A stretch of 64,000 bases of DNA from Spirochaetota bacterium (GTDB taxonomy: Bacteria; Spirochaetota; Spirochaetia; Treponematales; UBA12059). The stretch is taken from the NCBI GenBank assembly GCA_022703505.1, contig JAKLDN010000002.1:496001-560000 (forward strand), in the 5' to 3' direction. Shown here piece after piece: positions 43,732 through 53,110 of the stretch (the stretch's first letter is position 1; every line of letters begins with the position of its first letter). A program made the position numbers and the translations under genes. Under the pieces are notes generated by a model. That model had not been told where the DNA came from and did no database searches. It worked only from the letters and a program-made list of their open reading frames with translations.

Positions 43732-45645
43732 ATGAACAAACTGAGGTTCAAGGCCATCACCCGCATGGTTTCCATCAGCCTCGGCGCGGCCCTCCTCATG
43801 AGGGCCTTCCTGGCGCTCTACCTGGCCCGGGACGCGGCTTCCGTGCTGGACGGCCTGGGTTCCTTCGCCGCGATCGTGGGAATCCTGCTCGCCGCCTCGG
43901 CCCTCTGGATCTACGCCCTCATGGGACCCCTGGTCCGGGCCGCCGCCAAGGGCGCCTACGGGACCCCCCTGTCCCCGGAGGAGAAGGAGACCGCCGCCGC
44001 GGCCGGCTACCGCATCCCCACGGCGGTCACGGTCATCCTGGTCCTGGCCTTCCTCATCGGCCCCGTCATCTCCATGGGTATGAACGCCCTCTCCGGGACC
44101 GCCCGGTATACGGCGACGGAGACGGTCCTGATCGTGCTCCTCAATCTCTCCTTCGGGCTCATGGCCCGCACCCACATCACCGAGTCCCTGGAGGGAATCC
44201 TTTCCGAGGCGGTCAGGGCCCTGGGCATCCACGCCCTGCCCCCGGGGGCCCGGAAACGGGGGCTCCGGAACCGCCTGGTCCTGGCCGGGCTCTCGGGGGT
44301 CTTCCTGGCCCTCTTCCTCCTGGCGGTATCCGGCCTGGGCTACATCCGGAGCCTTTCCCGGGGCTTCCAGAACCCCGAGGCCTTCCAAACCCGGTACGCC
44401 GCGGAGACGGGCATCGTCGTGGTCCTGGTCCTGGCCTGGACCGCCTGGGTCATCGCCCGGCTGGCCCGGAACGTCGCCTCGGACATCGGGTCCGTGACAG
44501 GGCAGATCCTGACCATCGCGGAGGGACGGGGAGACCTGAGCCGAAAGGCCGACATCCACCGCACCGACGAGATCGGCTTCCTGGTGGAGGCCTTCAACCG
44601 CTTCCTGGCGGGCCTCGAAGCCCTGGTCGGCAAGGCCCGCGCCTCCGCCGAGGCGGTGCGCGCCTCCTCGGAGTCCCTGGCGGCCACCGCCGACGAGGCC
44701 ACCCAGGCGGTGGGCAACATGGAGGGCTCCCTGGAGAACATGCGGGCCGCCGTGGATCGGCAGAACGCCGAGATCGGGGACACCGAGGGCACCATTGCCC
44801 GCATGATCGAGTCCATCGACGAGGTGGCCGCCCAGGTCAGCACCCAGGCGGGCTTCGTGGAGCAGAGCTCCGCGGCGGTGGCCGAGATGGCCGCCAACAT
44901 CGGCTCGGTCTCCTCCGTGGCGGACCGGGCGGACGGGGTGGCCCGGAAGCTCAAGGAGGCGGCGGACGAGGGTGACTCTGCCCTGGCGGACTCCATGAAG
45001 GCCATCCAGGAGATCGACGAGTCCGCACGCTCGGTCCGGGAGACGGTCCTGGTCCTGTCCAAGATTGCGGCCCAGACCAACCTGCTGGCCATGAACGCGG
45101 CCATCGAGGCCGCCCACGCGGGCGAGGCCGGGAAGGGCTTCGCGGTGGTGGCCGCGGAGGTGCGGTCCCTGGCGGAGAACGCCGCGGCCAGCGCCAAGAA
45201 CATCGCGGCCCTCATGAAGGAGATGAACGGCAAGGTGGAGCGGGGCTCCGCCCTGGCGGGCAAGGCCGGCGAGGCCTTCATGAGCATCCGGCAGGGGGTG
45301 GAGCAGACCACGGAGCTGGTGCGGACCGTCTCCTCCTCCATGGCGGAGCAGAAGTCCGGGGCCCAGGAGATCCTGGGCAGCGTCAACTCCCTGATCGAGG
45401 CCACCACGGCCATCCGGGACCTGACCGCGGAGCAGAAGGACAAGTCCAAGGGCATGGAGCAGGCCATGCTGCGCATCGTGGAGGCCTCGAACAACATCTT
45501 CGAGGCGGTCCAGGAGGAGACGGGGAGCACCCAGGCCCTGTCCCGGGTGGTGCGCACGGTACGGGAAGAGGCGGAAAACAACCGCGGCCACGTGGGGGAC
45601 CTCGACGCCGCGGTATCCAAATTCAAGGTCGGAGAGGGAAGATGA
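43732..45645 (+). CDS. Methyl-accepting chemotaxis protein with six-helix membrane domain
   Basis: This is a 637-residue chemoreceptor. The N-terminal ~250 residues hold six predicted helices with almost no periplasmic loop, unlike the usual two-helix receptor with a ligand-binding domain. A HAMP-like segment (about 250-300) follows, then the long coiled-coil signalling domain with the conserved tip IAAQTNLLAMNAAIEAAHAG near residue 440-460. ATG 43732 is chosen because GGAGGG precedes it by 5 bases. Its stop codon overlaps the nfnA start (ATGA), so receptor and redox enzyme are translationally coupled. Signal sensed is unknown; membrane or redox state is plausible. Confidence 0.92.
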   Translation: MNKLRFKAITRMVSISLGAALLMRAFLALYLARDAASVLDGLGSFAAIVGILLAASALWIYALMGPLVRAAAKGAYGTPLSPEEKETAAAAGYRIPTAVTVILVLAFLIGPVISMGMNALSGTARYTATETVLIVLLNLSFGLMARTHITESLEGILSEAVRALGIHALPPGARKRGLRNRLVLAGLSGVFLALFLLAVSGLGYIRSLSRGFQNPEAFQTRYAAETGIVVVLVLAWTAWVIARLARNVASDIGSVTGQILTIAEGRGDLSRKADIHRTDEIGFLVEAFNRFLAGLEALVGKARASAEAVRASSESLAATADEATQAVGNMEGSLENMRAAVDRQNAEIGDTEGTIARMIESIDEVAAQVSTQAGFVEQSSAAVAEMAANIGSVSSVADRADGVARKLKEAADEGDSALADSMKAIQEIDESARSVRETVLVLSKIAAQTNLLAMNAAIEAAHAGEAGKGFAVVAAEVRSLAENAAASAKNIAALMKEMNGKVERGSALAGKAGEAFMSIRQGVEQTTELVRTVSSSMAEQKSGAQEILGSVNSLIEATTAIRDLTAEQKDKSKGMEQAMLRIVEASNNIFEAVQEETGSTQALSRVVRTVREEAENNRGHVGDLDAAVSKFKVGEGR

Positions 45646-46526
45646 ATCGCATCACCGCAAAGCGCCTCCTGTCGGAGGACGTGTACCGCATCGAGGTGGA
45701 GGCGCCCGACATCGCCCGGGAGCGCAAGGCCGGGCAGTTCGTCATCGTGCAGGCCGACACGGAGTGGGGGGAGCGCATCCCCCTGACCATCGCGGACGCG
45801 GATCCCGGGAAGGGCTCCATCGTCCTGGTGTTCCAAGCCGTGGGGGCGTCCACCCACAAGCTGGCCCGGAAGGAGCCGGGGGACGAGATCGCCGTCCTGG
45901 GGCCCCTGGGCAACCCGACCCACATCGAGAACTTCGGCCACGCGGTCTGCGTGGGCGGAGGGATCGGCGTGGCGCCCCTCCACCCGATCGTCCAGGCCCT
46001 GAAGGCCGCGGGGAACCGCCTGACCGTCATCATGGGCGCCCGCACCAAGAGCCTCCTCATCATGGAGGAGGAGATGCGGGCCCTGGCGGACGACCTCGTC
46101 GTGGTGACCGACGACGGATCCTACGGCCGCAAGGCCCTGGTCACGGAGCCCCTCAAGGAGCTCTGCCAGCGGGAGCCCAAGCCCGACCTGGCGGTGGCCA
46201 TCGGGCCGCCCGTCATGATGAAGTTCTGCGCCGAGACCACCCGCCCCTTCGGAGTGCATACCGTCGTGTCCCTGAACACCATCATGATCGACGGGACCGG
46301 GATGTGCGGGGGCTGCCGGGTATCCGTGGGCGGCGAGACCAAGTTCGTCTGCGTGGACGGACCGGAGTTCGACGGCCACAAGGTGGACTTCGACCAGATG
46401 ATGCGCCGCCTAAGGGCCTACAAGTCCATCGAGGACGCCGCCCACGAGAGGTGCCACCTGGAGCTGGCCGCCGAGGAGCTGGCCGGGAAAAAGGCCGCCG
46501 AGGCCGCGAAGGGAGGCGCTCGATGA
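45642..46526 (+). CDS. nfnA: NfnA-type FAD/NAD-binding subunit of NADH-dependent ferredoxin:NADP oxidoreductase
   Basis: This 294-residue protein belongs to the sulfide/dihydroorotate-dehydrogenase-like group. FAD-binding RIPLTIAD is near residue 45, the NAD-binding GGGIGVAPLHPI near 105, and a C-terminal 2Fe-2S site near 220-240 is formed by the cysteines in GTGMCGGC plus a later Cys. With the large subunit it makes the electron-bifurcating transhydrogenase that couples NADH and reduced ferredoxin to NADP reduction. It overlaps both the chemoreceptor upstream and nfnB downstream by 4 bases. Confidence 0.92.
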   Translation: MNRITAKRLLSEDVYRIEVEAPDIARERKAGQFVIVQADTEWGERIPLTIADADPGKGSIVLVFQAVGASTHKLARKEPGDEIAVLGPLGNPTHIENFGHAVCVGGGIGVAPLHPIVQALKAAGNRLTVIMGARTKSLLIMEEEMRALADDLVVVTDDGSYGRKALVTEPLKELCQREPKPDLAVAIGPPVMMKFCAETTRPFGVHTVVSLNTIMIDGTGMCGGCRVSVGGETKFVCVDGPEFDGHKVDFDQMMRRLRAYKSIEDAAHERCHLELAAEELAGKKAAEAAKGGAR

Positions 46527-48013
46527 TCCGCACCATGGAACAGCTCGCCTCCGAGGCCCGGGCCGTCTGGGCCGACATCTCGAGCCGGGAGCTGAAGCCC
46601 AAAGACCGCCTGGCCATCCCCGTCCAGGACATGCCCTGCCAGGATCCCGTGGAGCGGGGCCGCAACATGAACGAAGTGGCCCTGGGTTACACGGAGGAGC
46701 AGGCCCGGGTGGAGGCCTCCCGGTGCATCCAGTGCAAGAACGCCCCCTGCATCGCGGGCTGCCCGGTGCGGATCGACATCCCCGGCTTCATCGGCAAGGT
46801 CCGGGACGGGGACTACGCCTCCGCCGCGGCCATCATCAAACGGACCAACCTCCTGCCCTCCATCTGCGGCCGCGTCTGTCCCCAGGAGGTCCAGTGCCAG
46901 CTTCCCTGCACCCTGGGCAAGTCCCTGGGCGGGGTGGACAAGGCGGTGCAGATCGGGCGCCTGGAGCGCTTCGTGGCGGACCGGGAGGCCCGGGATGGAA
47001 CGGCCCGGGCTCCCGAGATCGCCCCGGACACGGGCAAGAAAGTGGCCGTGATCGGCTCAGGACCCGCGGGCCTGACCGTGGCCGCGGACGTGCGCAGGGC
47101 GGGCCATACGGTCACCATCTTCGAGGCTTTCCAGAAGCCGGGCGGGGTCATGGTCTACGGGATCCCCGAGTTCCGGCTGCCCAAGGCCATCGTCCAGTCC
47201 GAGGCCAAGGCCCTGGAGGCCCTGGGGGTCGAGTTCAAGCTCAACTTCCTGGTCGGCCGCACCCGGCCCCTCATGTCCCTGCTGTCCGAGGACGGCTTCG
47301 ACGCGGCCTTCGTGGGGGTGGGGGCGGGACTTCCCAAGTTCATGGAAATCCCCGGGGAGAACCTGGTGGGGGTGTTCAGCGCCAACGAGTACCTGACCCG
47401 GGCCAACCTGATGAAGGCCTACGACCGGAGCCGGGCCTACACCCCCATCTACCCCTCCCGCCGCGTGGCCGTCCTGGGGGGCGGCAACGTGGCCATGGAC
47501 TCCGCCCGCATGGCCCTGCGCCTGGGGGCCGAGGAGGTCCGGGTGCTCTACCGCCGCACACGGGAGGAGATGCCCGCCCGGGCCGAGGAGGTGGAGCACG
47601 CCATGGAGGAGGGGATTCATTTCGACTTCCTCTCCAGCCCCGTGGAGATCCTGGCGGACTCCGAGGGGAAGGCCGCGGGGCTCCGGGTCCAGGCCTTCCG
47701 CCTGGGTGACCCGGATTCCTCCGGACGCCGTTCCCCCGTGGCCATCCCCGGAGCGATCACCGAGGTGCCCTTCGACACCGTCATCGTGGCCATCGGCAAC
47801 GAGTCCAACCCCCTCCTGGCGCGCACGACCCCCGGGCTGGTGGTGGACAAGAAAGGCCGGGTCATCGTGGACGAGGCGCAGAAGAGCTCGGTGGACCGGG
47901 TCTACGCGGGGGGCGACATCGTCCTGGGGGCCGCCACGGTCATCCTGGCCATGGGAGAGGGCCGCAAGGCCGCGGCATCCATCAACGGGATCCTGTCGAA
48001 CCATCAGGGCTAG
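46523..48013 (+). CDS. nfnB: NfnB-type large subunit (GltD-like), NADPH-site flavoprotein
   Basis: This is a 496-residue protein. N-terminal cysteine clusters CIQCKNAPCIAGCP and CGRVCPQEVQCQ form two 4Fe-4S centres. Two Rossmann motifs follow: VAVIGSGPAGLT near residue 173 for FAD and VAVLGGGNVAMDSARMA near 317 for NADP(H). This is the GltD-like fold, and pairing with nfnA identifies NfnB and not glutamate synthase small subunit, since no GltB large subunit is nearby. The complex acts in the cytoplasm and would balance NADPH with NifJ-derived ferredoxin. ATG 46523 overlaps the nfnA stop. Confidence 0.92.
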   Translation: MIRTMEQLASEARAVWADISSRELKPKDRLAIPVQDMPCQDPVERGRNMNEVALGYTEEQARVEASRCIQCKNAPCIAGCPVRIDIPGFIGKVRDGDYASAAAIIKRTNLLPSICGRVCPQEVQCQLPCTLGKSLGGVDKAVQIGRLERFVADREARDGTARAPEIAPDTGKKVAVIGSGPAGLTVAADVRRAGHTVTIFEAFQKPGGVMVYGIPEFRLPKAIVQSEAKALEALGVEFKLNFLVGRTRPLMSLLSEDGFDAAFVGVGAGLPKFMEIPGENLVGVFSANEYLTRANLMKAYDRSRAYTPIYPSRRVAVLGGGNVAMDSARMALRLGAEEVRVLYRRTREEMPARAEEVEHAMEEGIHFDFLSSPVEILADSEGKAAGLRVQAFRLGDPDSSGRRSPVAIPGAITEVPFDTVIVAIGNESNPLLARTTPGLVVDKKGRVIVDEAQKSSVDRVYAGGDIVLGAATVILAMGEGRKAAASINGILSNHQG

Positions 48014-48067
48014 CTTGCCGCGGCGGGGGCATTTAAGGGATAATCGGGGCGCAGTCCGGAGGATTCC

Positions 48068-48850
48068 ATGCGCCCCAGATACCGAGCCCTAGCCCCGATC
48101 TTCCTGGTCCTCCTGGCCGCGGCCGCCTCGGCCGCCCAGGATGCCGTCCCGCAGCCGGAGCCCCAGCCTCCCGCGCCGGCGCCCGCCGCGCCCGCGGCTC
48201 CGGCCGCGCCGGTTCCCGCCCCGTCCTTCTCGCCGGCTCCGGCTCCGATCCCTTCCCGGGTGGACGCCCTGGAGCTCTATCGCCAGGGCCGGAACCTTGA
48301 ATCCGCGGGACGGACCGCGGAAGCCCAGGCGCGGTACCGGGAGGCCGTGGCCGCCTGCGACCGGGAGCTCGCCGCCGATCCGGCCCGCATGGACGCCTAC
48401 GCGGTCAAGAGCTGGTCCCTCTTCCGCCTGGACCGGTTCCGGGAGGTCGTGGACACGGCCACGGCGGGCCTGAAGGTCCGCTACGATCCCCGGCTGTCCG
48501 AGGTGATGGGGGAGGCCTACTTCCACCTGGGCAACAACGAGCTGGCCCTGAAGAACCTGCAAAGGTACATCGAGAACGTCGGGGAATTCGGAGACCGGGT
48601 GTCCACGGCCTATTTCTACATGGGCGAGGTCTACCAGCGTCTCAAGAAGTTCGACCACGCGGACATCGCCTATGCCCTGGCGGTGCACCGGGACCCCTCC
48701 ATGTCCCGCTGGTGGTTCCGCTACGGCCAGGCGGTGGAGGCCCTCTCGGACTATCGCAGGGCCGCGGACCTCTACGCCCGGGCCCTCAAGCTCTCCCCGG
48801 AGATGAAGGAAGCCTCGGACGCCCTGGCCCGGGTCCGTTCCCGGATATAA
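48068..48850 (+). CDS. Exported tetratricopeptide-repeat protein
   Basis: In this 260-residue protein a signal peptide (to AAASAAQ, about residue 23) is followed by a Pro/Ala-rich linker (about 25-65), then three to four TPR-like helical pairs (about 68-255). Such periplasmic TPR proteins are scaffolds, often for envelope complexes. GGAGG lies 7 bases before ATG, and GATAAT at about 48039-48044 may be the -10 box. It follows nfnB by 54 bases but probably has its own promoter. Confidence 0.82.
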   Translation: MRPRYRALAPIFLVLLAAAASAAQDAVPQPEPQPPAPAPAAPAAPAAPVPAPSFSPAPAPIPSRVDALELYRQGRNLESAGRTAEAQARYREAVAACDRELAADPARMDAYAVKSWSLFRLDRFREVVDTATAGLKVRYDPRLSEVMGEAYFHLGNNELALKNLQRYIENVGEFGDRVSTAYFYMGEVYQRLKKFDHADIAYALAVHRDPSMSRWWFRYGQAVEALSDYRRAADLYARALKLSPEMKEASDALARVRSRI

Positions 48851-48891
48851 ACGAAGCCTGCGCACCGTGATAGTTGCCGAAAGCTTTCCGG

Positions 48892-49118
48892 AATGAACCA
48901 CGGAGTGCACGGAGATCACGGAGAAAGACAGAGATCAGTCAAAGAAATTTCTCTGGATTAACAGTATGAAGGCCGGATGAACAGGATACGGGTGGAAGTG
49001 AATTCTCCAAGATCTTGATCCCGTCCATCGTTCTTCCATCTTGTTTATCCTGTCTCTCTTCGTGATTTAGCCGCGCTATCTTTTCCCCTCCGTGTCCTTC
49101 GTGCTCTCCGTGGTGAAT
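48892..49118. repeat. CACGGAG-type inverted-repeat element
   Basis: ACCACGGAG (48897-48905) pairs with CTCCGTGGT (49106-49114); the motif CACGGAG recurs inside both ends. The interior carries GATGAACAGGAT and TTTATCCTG, also complementary in part. Flanking-repeat sequences of this kind are familiar from many environmental genomes, by recollection. It is clearly richer in A+T than the neighbouring genes. It lies between the convergent TPR and priA genes. Confidence 0.75.
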
Positions 49119-49130
49119 CCTGAAATCGTT

Positions 49131-51134
49131 TTACAGTAAACTGACCGGATCCACGTCCGTCTCCAGGCGGCAGTCCGGGGGCGGCTCGAACTCCCGCACC
49201 AACCGGGAGACCGATCTGTGGAGGCCCCCCATGGTGGGCGCACGGAGGACCACGTGGAGCCGGAAGGTCCCGGCCATGGAGGAGATGGGGCATTCCGCGG
49301 GACCCAGGATCTCCGCGTCCGCGGGAAGGCTCCGGGCGGCCGCCTCGGCGAAAGCCCGGGCCCCCTCCCAGGCGCGGTCGGCCTTCCGGGACCGGAACAC
49401 CACCCGGATGATCCGGGAGAAGGGAGGGAAGCCCAGCTCCCGGCGGGCCGCCAGTTCGGCGGCGTAGAAGCCCTCCACGTCCTGGGCCGCCGCGTAGCGC
49501 ATCGTGGGCGACTCGGGGCGGAAGGTCTGCAGGATCACCCGGCCGTCCGGGGAGAACCGGCCCGCCCGGCCCGCCACCTGTACGACCAGGGAGAAGGTCC
49601 TCTCCGCGGCCCGGAAGTCCGGGAGGTTCAGGGAGGTGTCCGCCAGGACGATGCCCACGAGCTTCACCCCCGGGAAATTGAGCCCCTTGGCTACCATCTG
49701 GGTTCCCAAAAGGACGTCGATCCTCCCGTCCCGGAAGGAGTCCAGGATCCGGTCCAGCTCCCCCTTCCGGGCCGCGGTGTCCGCGTCCAGCCGGGCCGAG
49801 GAGAGGCCCGGGAACCTGGCGGCCAGTTCCTCCTCCACCCGCTCGGTGCCGAAGCCCGCCCAGCCCACGTCCAGGGACCCGCATTCCAGGCAGGCCCGGG
49901 GAGGCGCCTCGGAATAGCCGCAGTAGTGGCACAAGAGGCGGTTCCGGTCCTTGTGGTAGGTGAGCCCCACGGAGCAGTGGCGGCAGCGGATCTCGGCCCC
50001 GCAGGACCGGCAGCGGAAGAAGTACGAAAAGCCCCGGCGGTTCAGGAAGAGGATGCTCTGGCCGCCCTCGGCCTTGACCCGGGCGAGCTCCGCGGCCAGG
50101 CGGCGGGACAGGGCCCCCTCCTCGCCCCGCATGTCCACGACCTCCACGACCGGAGGCGCCCCGCCTGCCAGGCGCCGGGTGAGGTCCAGCCGCTCCAGGG
50201 TCCCCTCGGCCATGAGGCTCCAGGCCTCCGCGGAGGGAGTGGCGGAACCCAGGACCAGCCGGGCCCCCTCGTCGGCGCAACGCTTCATGGCCACCTGCCG
50301 GGCGTGGTAGCGGGGGGAGGATCCGGACTTGTAGGAGCCCTCGTGCTCCTCGTCGATCACCACCAGGCCCAGGTTGGCGACGGGGGCAAAGACCGCGCTG
50401 CGGGCGCCCACCACCACGTCGGCCCGCCCGGAAAGGATCCGCCTCCATTCCGAAAGGCGCCGGGAGGGGGAGAGCCCCGAGTGGAGGACCGCGCAGCGGT
50501 CCCCGAAACGGCGGGACACGGCGTCCACGACCTGCTTGGTCAGTGCTATCTCCGGGACCAGGTAGAGGACCCCCCGGCCTTCCTTGAGGGTGGCCTCCGC
50601 GGCCTGCAGGAAGACCTCGGTCTTCCCGGACCCGGTGGTGCCGTACAGGTATTTCCGTCCCGCCCGGTCCGCCAGGATCCGGGCCAGCCCCGCCTCCTGC
50701 TCCGCGGAGAGGGCCAGGGGTTCGCCCATCGGGGGATAGTCCTCGAAGGGCGGGGATGCCTCCGAGGGCTCCCGGCGGCCCGAGGGGAGCATGGCCGCCA
50801 GGGCCTCGCCCCGGGAACAGAGGTACATCCCCGCCAGCCAGGAGGCCAGCTCGGGGGTCCGGGGCCCGAAGAGGGGCTCGGAATCCAGGACCCGCAGCAC
50901 GGGTTTGACGGCGGATTCCCCCAGGCCCTCGGGGAGCGAGGGAGTCTCTCCGACCACCCAGCCCACGGCTTTCCGGGTCCCCAGGAGGGCCTCCACCCTG
51001 CAGCCCACCCGGGCGGGCGGTTCCGGGAGCCGGCGGTACGTGAAGGCCCGGTCCAGGGGGATGGGGAAGACTACCTCGACGAAGGGCGAGCTCTCCGCGG
51101 CGGGAATCCCGGGAACCGGGGTCTCCGGGTTCAC
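49131..51134 (-). CDS. priA: Primosomal protein N' (replication restart helicase)
   Basis: In this 667-residue helicase the N-terminal 3'-end-binding domain (about 1-170) is followed by a superfamily 2 core with Walker A YGTTGSGKTE, the DEEH box VIDEEHEGSYKS and motif VI VQVAGRAGRF. Eight cysteines between about 370 and 420 form the two zinc sites (CRSCGAEIRCRHC, CHYC, CLEC). PriA reloads the replisome at stalled forks. I use GTG 51134, which overlaps the UDG stop codon. It is the last gene of a def-fmt-PASTA-hypothetical-UDG-priA operon. Confidence 0.96.
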   Translation of the reverse strand: MNPETPVPGIPAAESSPFVEVVFPIPLDRAFTYRRLPEPPARVGCRVEALLGTRKAVGWVVGETPSLPEGLGESAVKPVLRVLDSEPLFGPRTPELASWLAGMYLCSRGEALAAMLPSGRREPSEASPPFEDYPPMGEPLALSAEQEAGLARILADRAGRKYLYGTTGSGKTEVFLQAAEATLKEGRGVLYLVPEIALTKQVVDAVSRRFGDRCAVLHSGLSPSRRLSEWRRILSGRADVVVGARSAVFAPVANLGLVVIDEEHEGSYKSGSSPRYHARQVAMKRCADEGARLVLGSATPSAEAWSLMAEGTLERLDLTRRLAGGAPPVVEVVDMRGEEGALSRRLAAELARVKAEGGQSILFLNRRGFSYFFRCRSCGAEIRCRHCSVGLTYHKDRNRLLCHYCGYSEAPPRACLECGSLDVGWAGFGTERVEEELAARFPGLSSARLDADTAARKGELDRILDSFRDGRIDVLLGTQMVAKGLNFPGVKLVGIVLADTSLNLPDFRAAERTFSLVVQVAGRAGRFSPDGRVILQTFRPESPTMRYAAAQDVEGFYAAELAARRELGFPPFSRIIRVVFRSRKADRAWEGARAFAEAAARSLPADAEILGPAECPISSMAGTFRLHVVLRAPTMGGLHRSVSRLVREFEPPPDCRLETDVDPVSLL

Positions 51135-51865
51135 GGCGCCGTTCCGCCGTCCAGGAAGGCCCGGAGCCGTTTGAGGTCCTCCCAGGCGGGGCGCTTCAGG
51201 GTCTCGTCCCGGAGTATCGCGCTGGGGTGGTAGGTCACCAGGACGGGGACTCCCCGGCGATCGTGGAAGGCGCCCCGGAGGGCGGCCACGCCGCGCTCGC
51301 TCTTGAGCAGGGTCTGGGCCGCGGTCCTGCCCAGGGCCAGGATCGCCTTCGGCCGCAGGAAGCGGATCTGGCGCTCCAGGTAGGGCAGGCAGGCTTCCCG
51401 CTCGTCCGGGGCGGGATCCCGGTTCATGGGGGGGCGGCACTTCACGACGTTGGCGATGTAGCAGTTCCGCCCCCGGTCCAGGTCCACCGCGGCCAGCATC
51501 TTGTCCAGGAGCTTCCCGGCGGGTCCCACGAAGGGCCGGCCCTGCTTGTCCTCCTCCTCCCCGGGGCCCTCACCCACGACCAGGACCTCGGGGGTCAGGA
51601 CCCCCTCCCCGAAGGCGGCGCACCTGCGGTTCAGGGCCAGCCGGCACTTGGCGCAGCGGAGCACCTCGTTCTGGATGTTCTCCAGGGTTTCCGGGTAGAA
51701 GGGATCGTCCAGCCACTCCGGTCCCCGGCGTTTGCCGGAGCCGGTCTCGGGGGGCGGGGGGACCCGGAATACCGGTTCGGGCCGCTGTCTGCGGCATCCC
51801 AGGGAGAGCCAGTCCGAGAGGAGTTCCAGACGGGTGTTGAGTTCCGCGCGGTCGGTCGGGTCCAT
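51131..51865 (-). CDS. Uracil-DNA glycosylase, family 4 (iron-sulfur type)
   Basis: This is a 244-residue enzyme. The signature GEGPGEEEDKQGRPFVGPAG (residues about 96-115) and the C-terminal YHPSAILRD motif identify the family 4 UDG. Cysteines in CAKCRL, in CYIANVVKC and nearby fit the 4Fe-4S site. It removes uracil from DNA in base excision repair. The first ~65 residues are an extension of low complexity before the core. It is 33 bases downstream of the DUF155-like gene and overlaps priA by 4 bases. Confidence 0.94.
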   Translation of the reverse strand: MDPTDRAELNTRLELLSDWLSLGCRRQRPEPVFRVPPPPETGSGKRRGPEWLDDPFYPETLENIQNEVLRCAKCRLALNRRCAAFGEGVLTPEVLVVGEGPGEEEDKQGRPFVGPAGKLLDKMLAAVDLDRGRNCYIANVVKCRPPMNRDPAPDEREACLPYLERQIRFLRPKAILALGRTAAQTLLKSERGVAALRGAFHDRRGVPVLVTYHPSAILRDETLKRPAWEDLKRLRAFLDGGTAP

Positions 51866-51898
51866 GGGGGGGATTGTATCGTGCGGGGCCGGGAACCG

Positions 51899-53110
51899 CT
51901 AGGGCGAGAGCATCACCTGCAGGATCTGCAGGATGGGAAAGGCGATGCAGACGATGATGAAGACGATCTCCAGGACGAGCATGGTACGCTCGCTCTTGTC
52001 GCTCTTGACGATCTCGTAGACGTTCTGGAGGGCTCCCAGGCGTCGCTCCACGCTCCGGGTCCAGCCTTCCACGCTGAAGACGCGCCCCAGGTGGACGTAG
52101 ATCTGGCCCAGGAAGTAGTCCCCGATGATCTTGGCGGAGTTCTCCAGGTTCTCCAGGATGAAGAGGGCCTCCAGCCGGAGCCCCTGGAGGCGGGCGAACT
52201 TGGCGGGCAGGGCCCGGATGCGGGCCTTGCGGCCCCGCCGGCCCCGGCTCTGGGAGTAGAAGGCGCGAAGGTCCTTCTCCGCGTCCTCCAGCCAGTGGTC
52301 CAGGAGGCGGTCCAGGACCCGGAGCTCCAGGAGCTGGTAGTTGGCGTGCTCCGCGATCAGGAGGATGTCCTCCCAGTCCCGGGACCGATCCAGGATGACG
52401 CAGTGGTCCAGGTCGAAGATGGCCAGGTCCTCTGCGCCGTAGGAGAAGGGATTGGCCAGGGACTTCTTGACCTGGAGGTCGTGGAGGTCCTGGGGCTCCG
52501 GCTCGCCCTCCAGGAGGGACGCCAGGGCGCGGCCGTGCTTGGCCACGAAGGCGTCCGGGGTTCCCCGCCCCCAGTCGCACACGCAGTAGGCCGTGTAGGT
52601 TTCCCGCTCGGGCACCGGGTCCGGGCCGTCGTCCCGGGAGATCGCCGGGCCCAGGCGCTCGTGCAGGTCCCGGAACCGTTCCTCCAGGAACTGGTCCACC
52701 GTGCAGTCCCGGCCGCCCAGGAGGAAGGTCCTGCGCTCCAGGGCGTGGAGCTCCGAGAGCCCCGCGGTCAGGCGGATCCGGACCGAGAGGGAGATGACCC
52801 CCTCGTCGTAGAGCTTGGCCGTGGCCTCCGCCCCCTCGTAGGCCGCCGGGGACGGGGACCCGAAGGCGTCCTTCTCCAGGGAGACCCGGAGGGTCTTGGG
52901 CAGGGTGAGGGAGGCCGGGGTGTTCCGGCGCTTGACGGACTTGGAGTCCGTGCGGCTCGGCAGGACCGAAGCCGCCTTCTTGAGGTCGATGGCCCGGCCC
53001 ACGTCGAACAGGACGAAGCGTACGTATTCCACCGCGAGCTTGGGCTCCCGGGAGGATGCCCGGCGTGCGGGAGGGGATACCGCGGCCCCCCTCGGCCGGG
53101 CCGGGCTCAT
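51899..53110 (-). CDS. Tail-anchored protein resembling the Rmd1/DUF155 family
   Basis: This is a 403-residue protein. The first ~80 residues are basic and low in predicted structure. The centre contains an alpha/beta portion (YDEGVISLSVRIRL...). The last ~150 residues are a helical region rich in Leu ending in one transmembrane helix (TMLVLEIVFIIVCIAFPILQIL, given in part). The C-terminal arrangement, long helices followed by a final membrane anchor, resembles Rmd1/YagE (DUF155) proteins, an uncharacterised family. It overlaps the PASTA gene by 4 bases, an association that may indicate an envelope role. Confidence 0.65.
   Translation of the reverse strand: MSPARPRGAAVSPPARRASSREPKLAVEYVRFVLFDVGRAIDLKKAASVLPSRTDSKSVKRRNTPASLTLPKTLRVSLEKDAFGSPSPAAYEGAEATAKLYDEGVISLSVRIRLTAGLSELHALERRTFLLGGRDCTVDQFLEERFRDLHERLGPAISRDDGPDPVPERETYTAYCVCDWGRGTPDAFVAKHGRALASLLEGEPEPQDLHDLQVKKSLANPFSYGAEDLAIFDLDHCVILDRSRDWEDILLIAEHANYQLLELRVLDRLLDHWLEDAEKDLRAFYSQSRGRRGRKARIRALPAKFARLQGLRLEALFILENLENSAKIIGDYFLGQIYVHLGRVFSVEGWTRSVERRLGALQNVYEIVKSDKSERTMLVLEIVFIIVCIAFPILQILQVMLSP

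Noticed and set aside
46523-48013. Glutamate synthase small subunit (gltD)
   Set aside because: The fold is similar, but the adjacent coupled gene is NfnA-type and no gltB large subunit is present.
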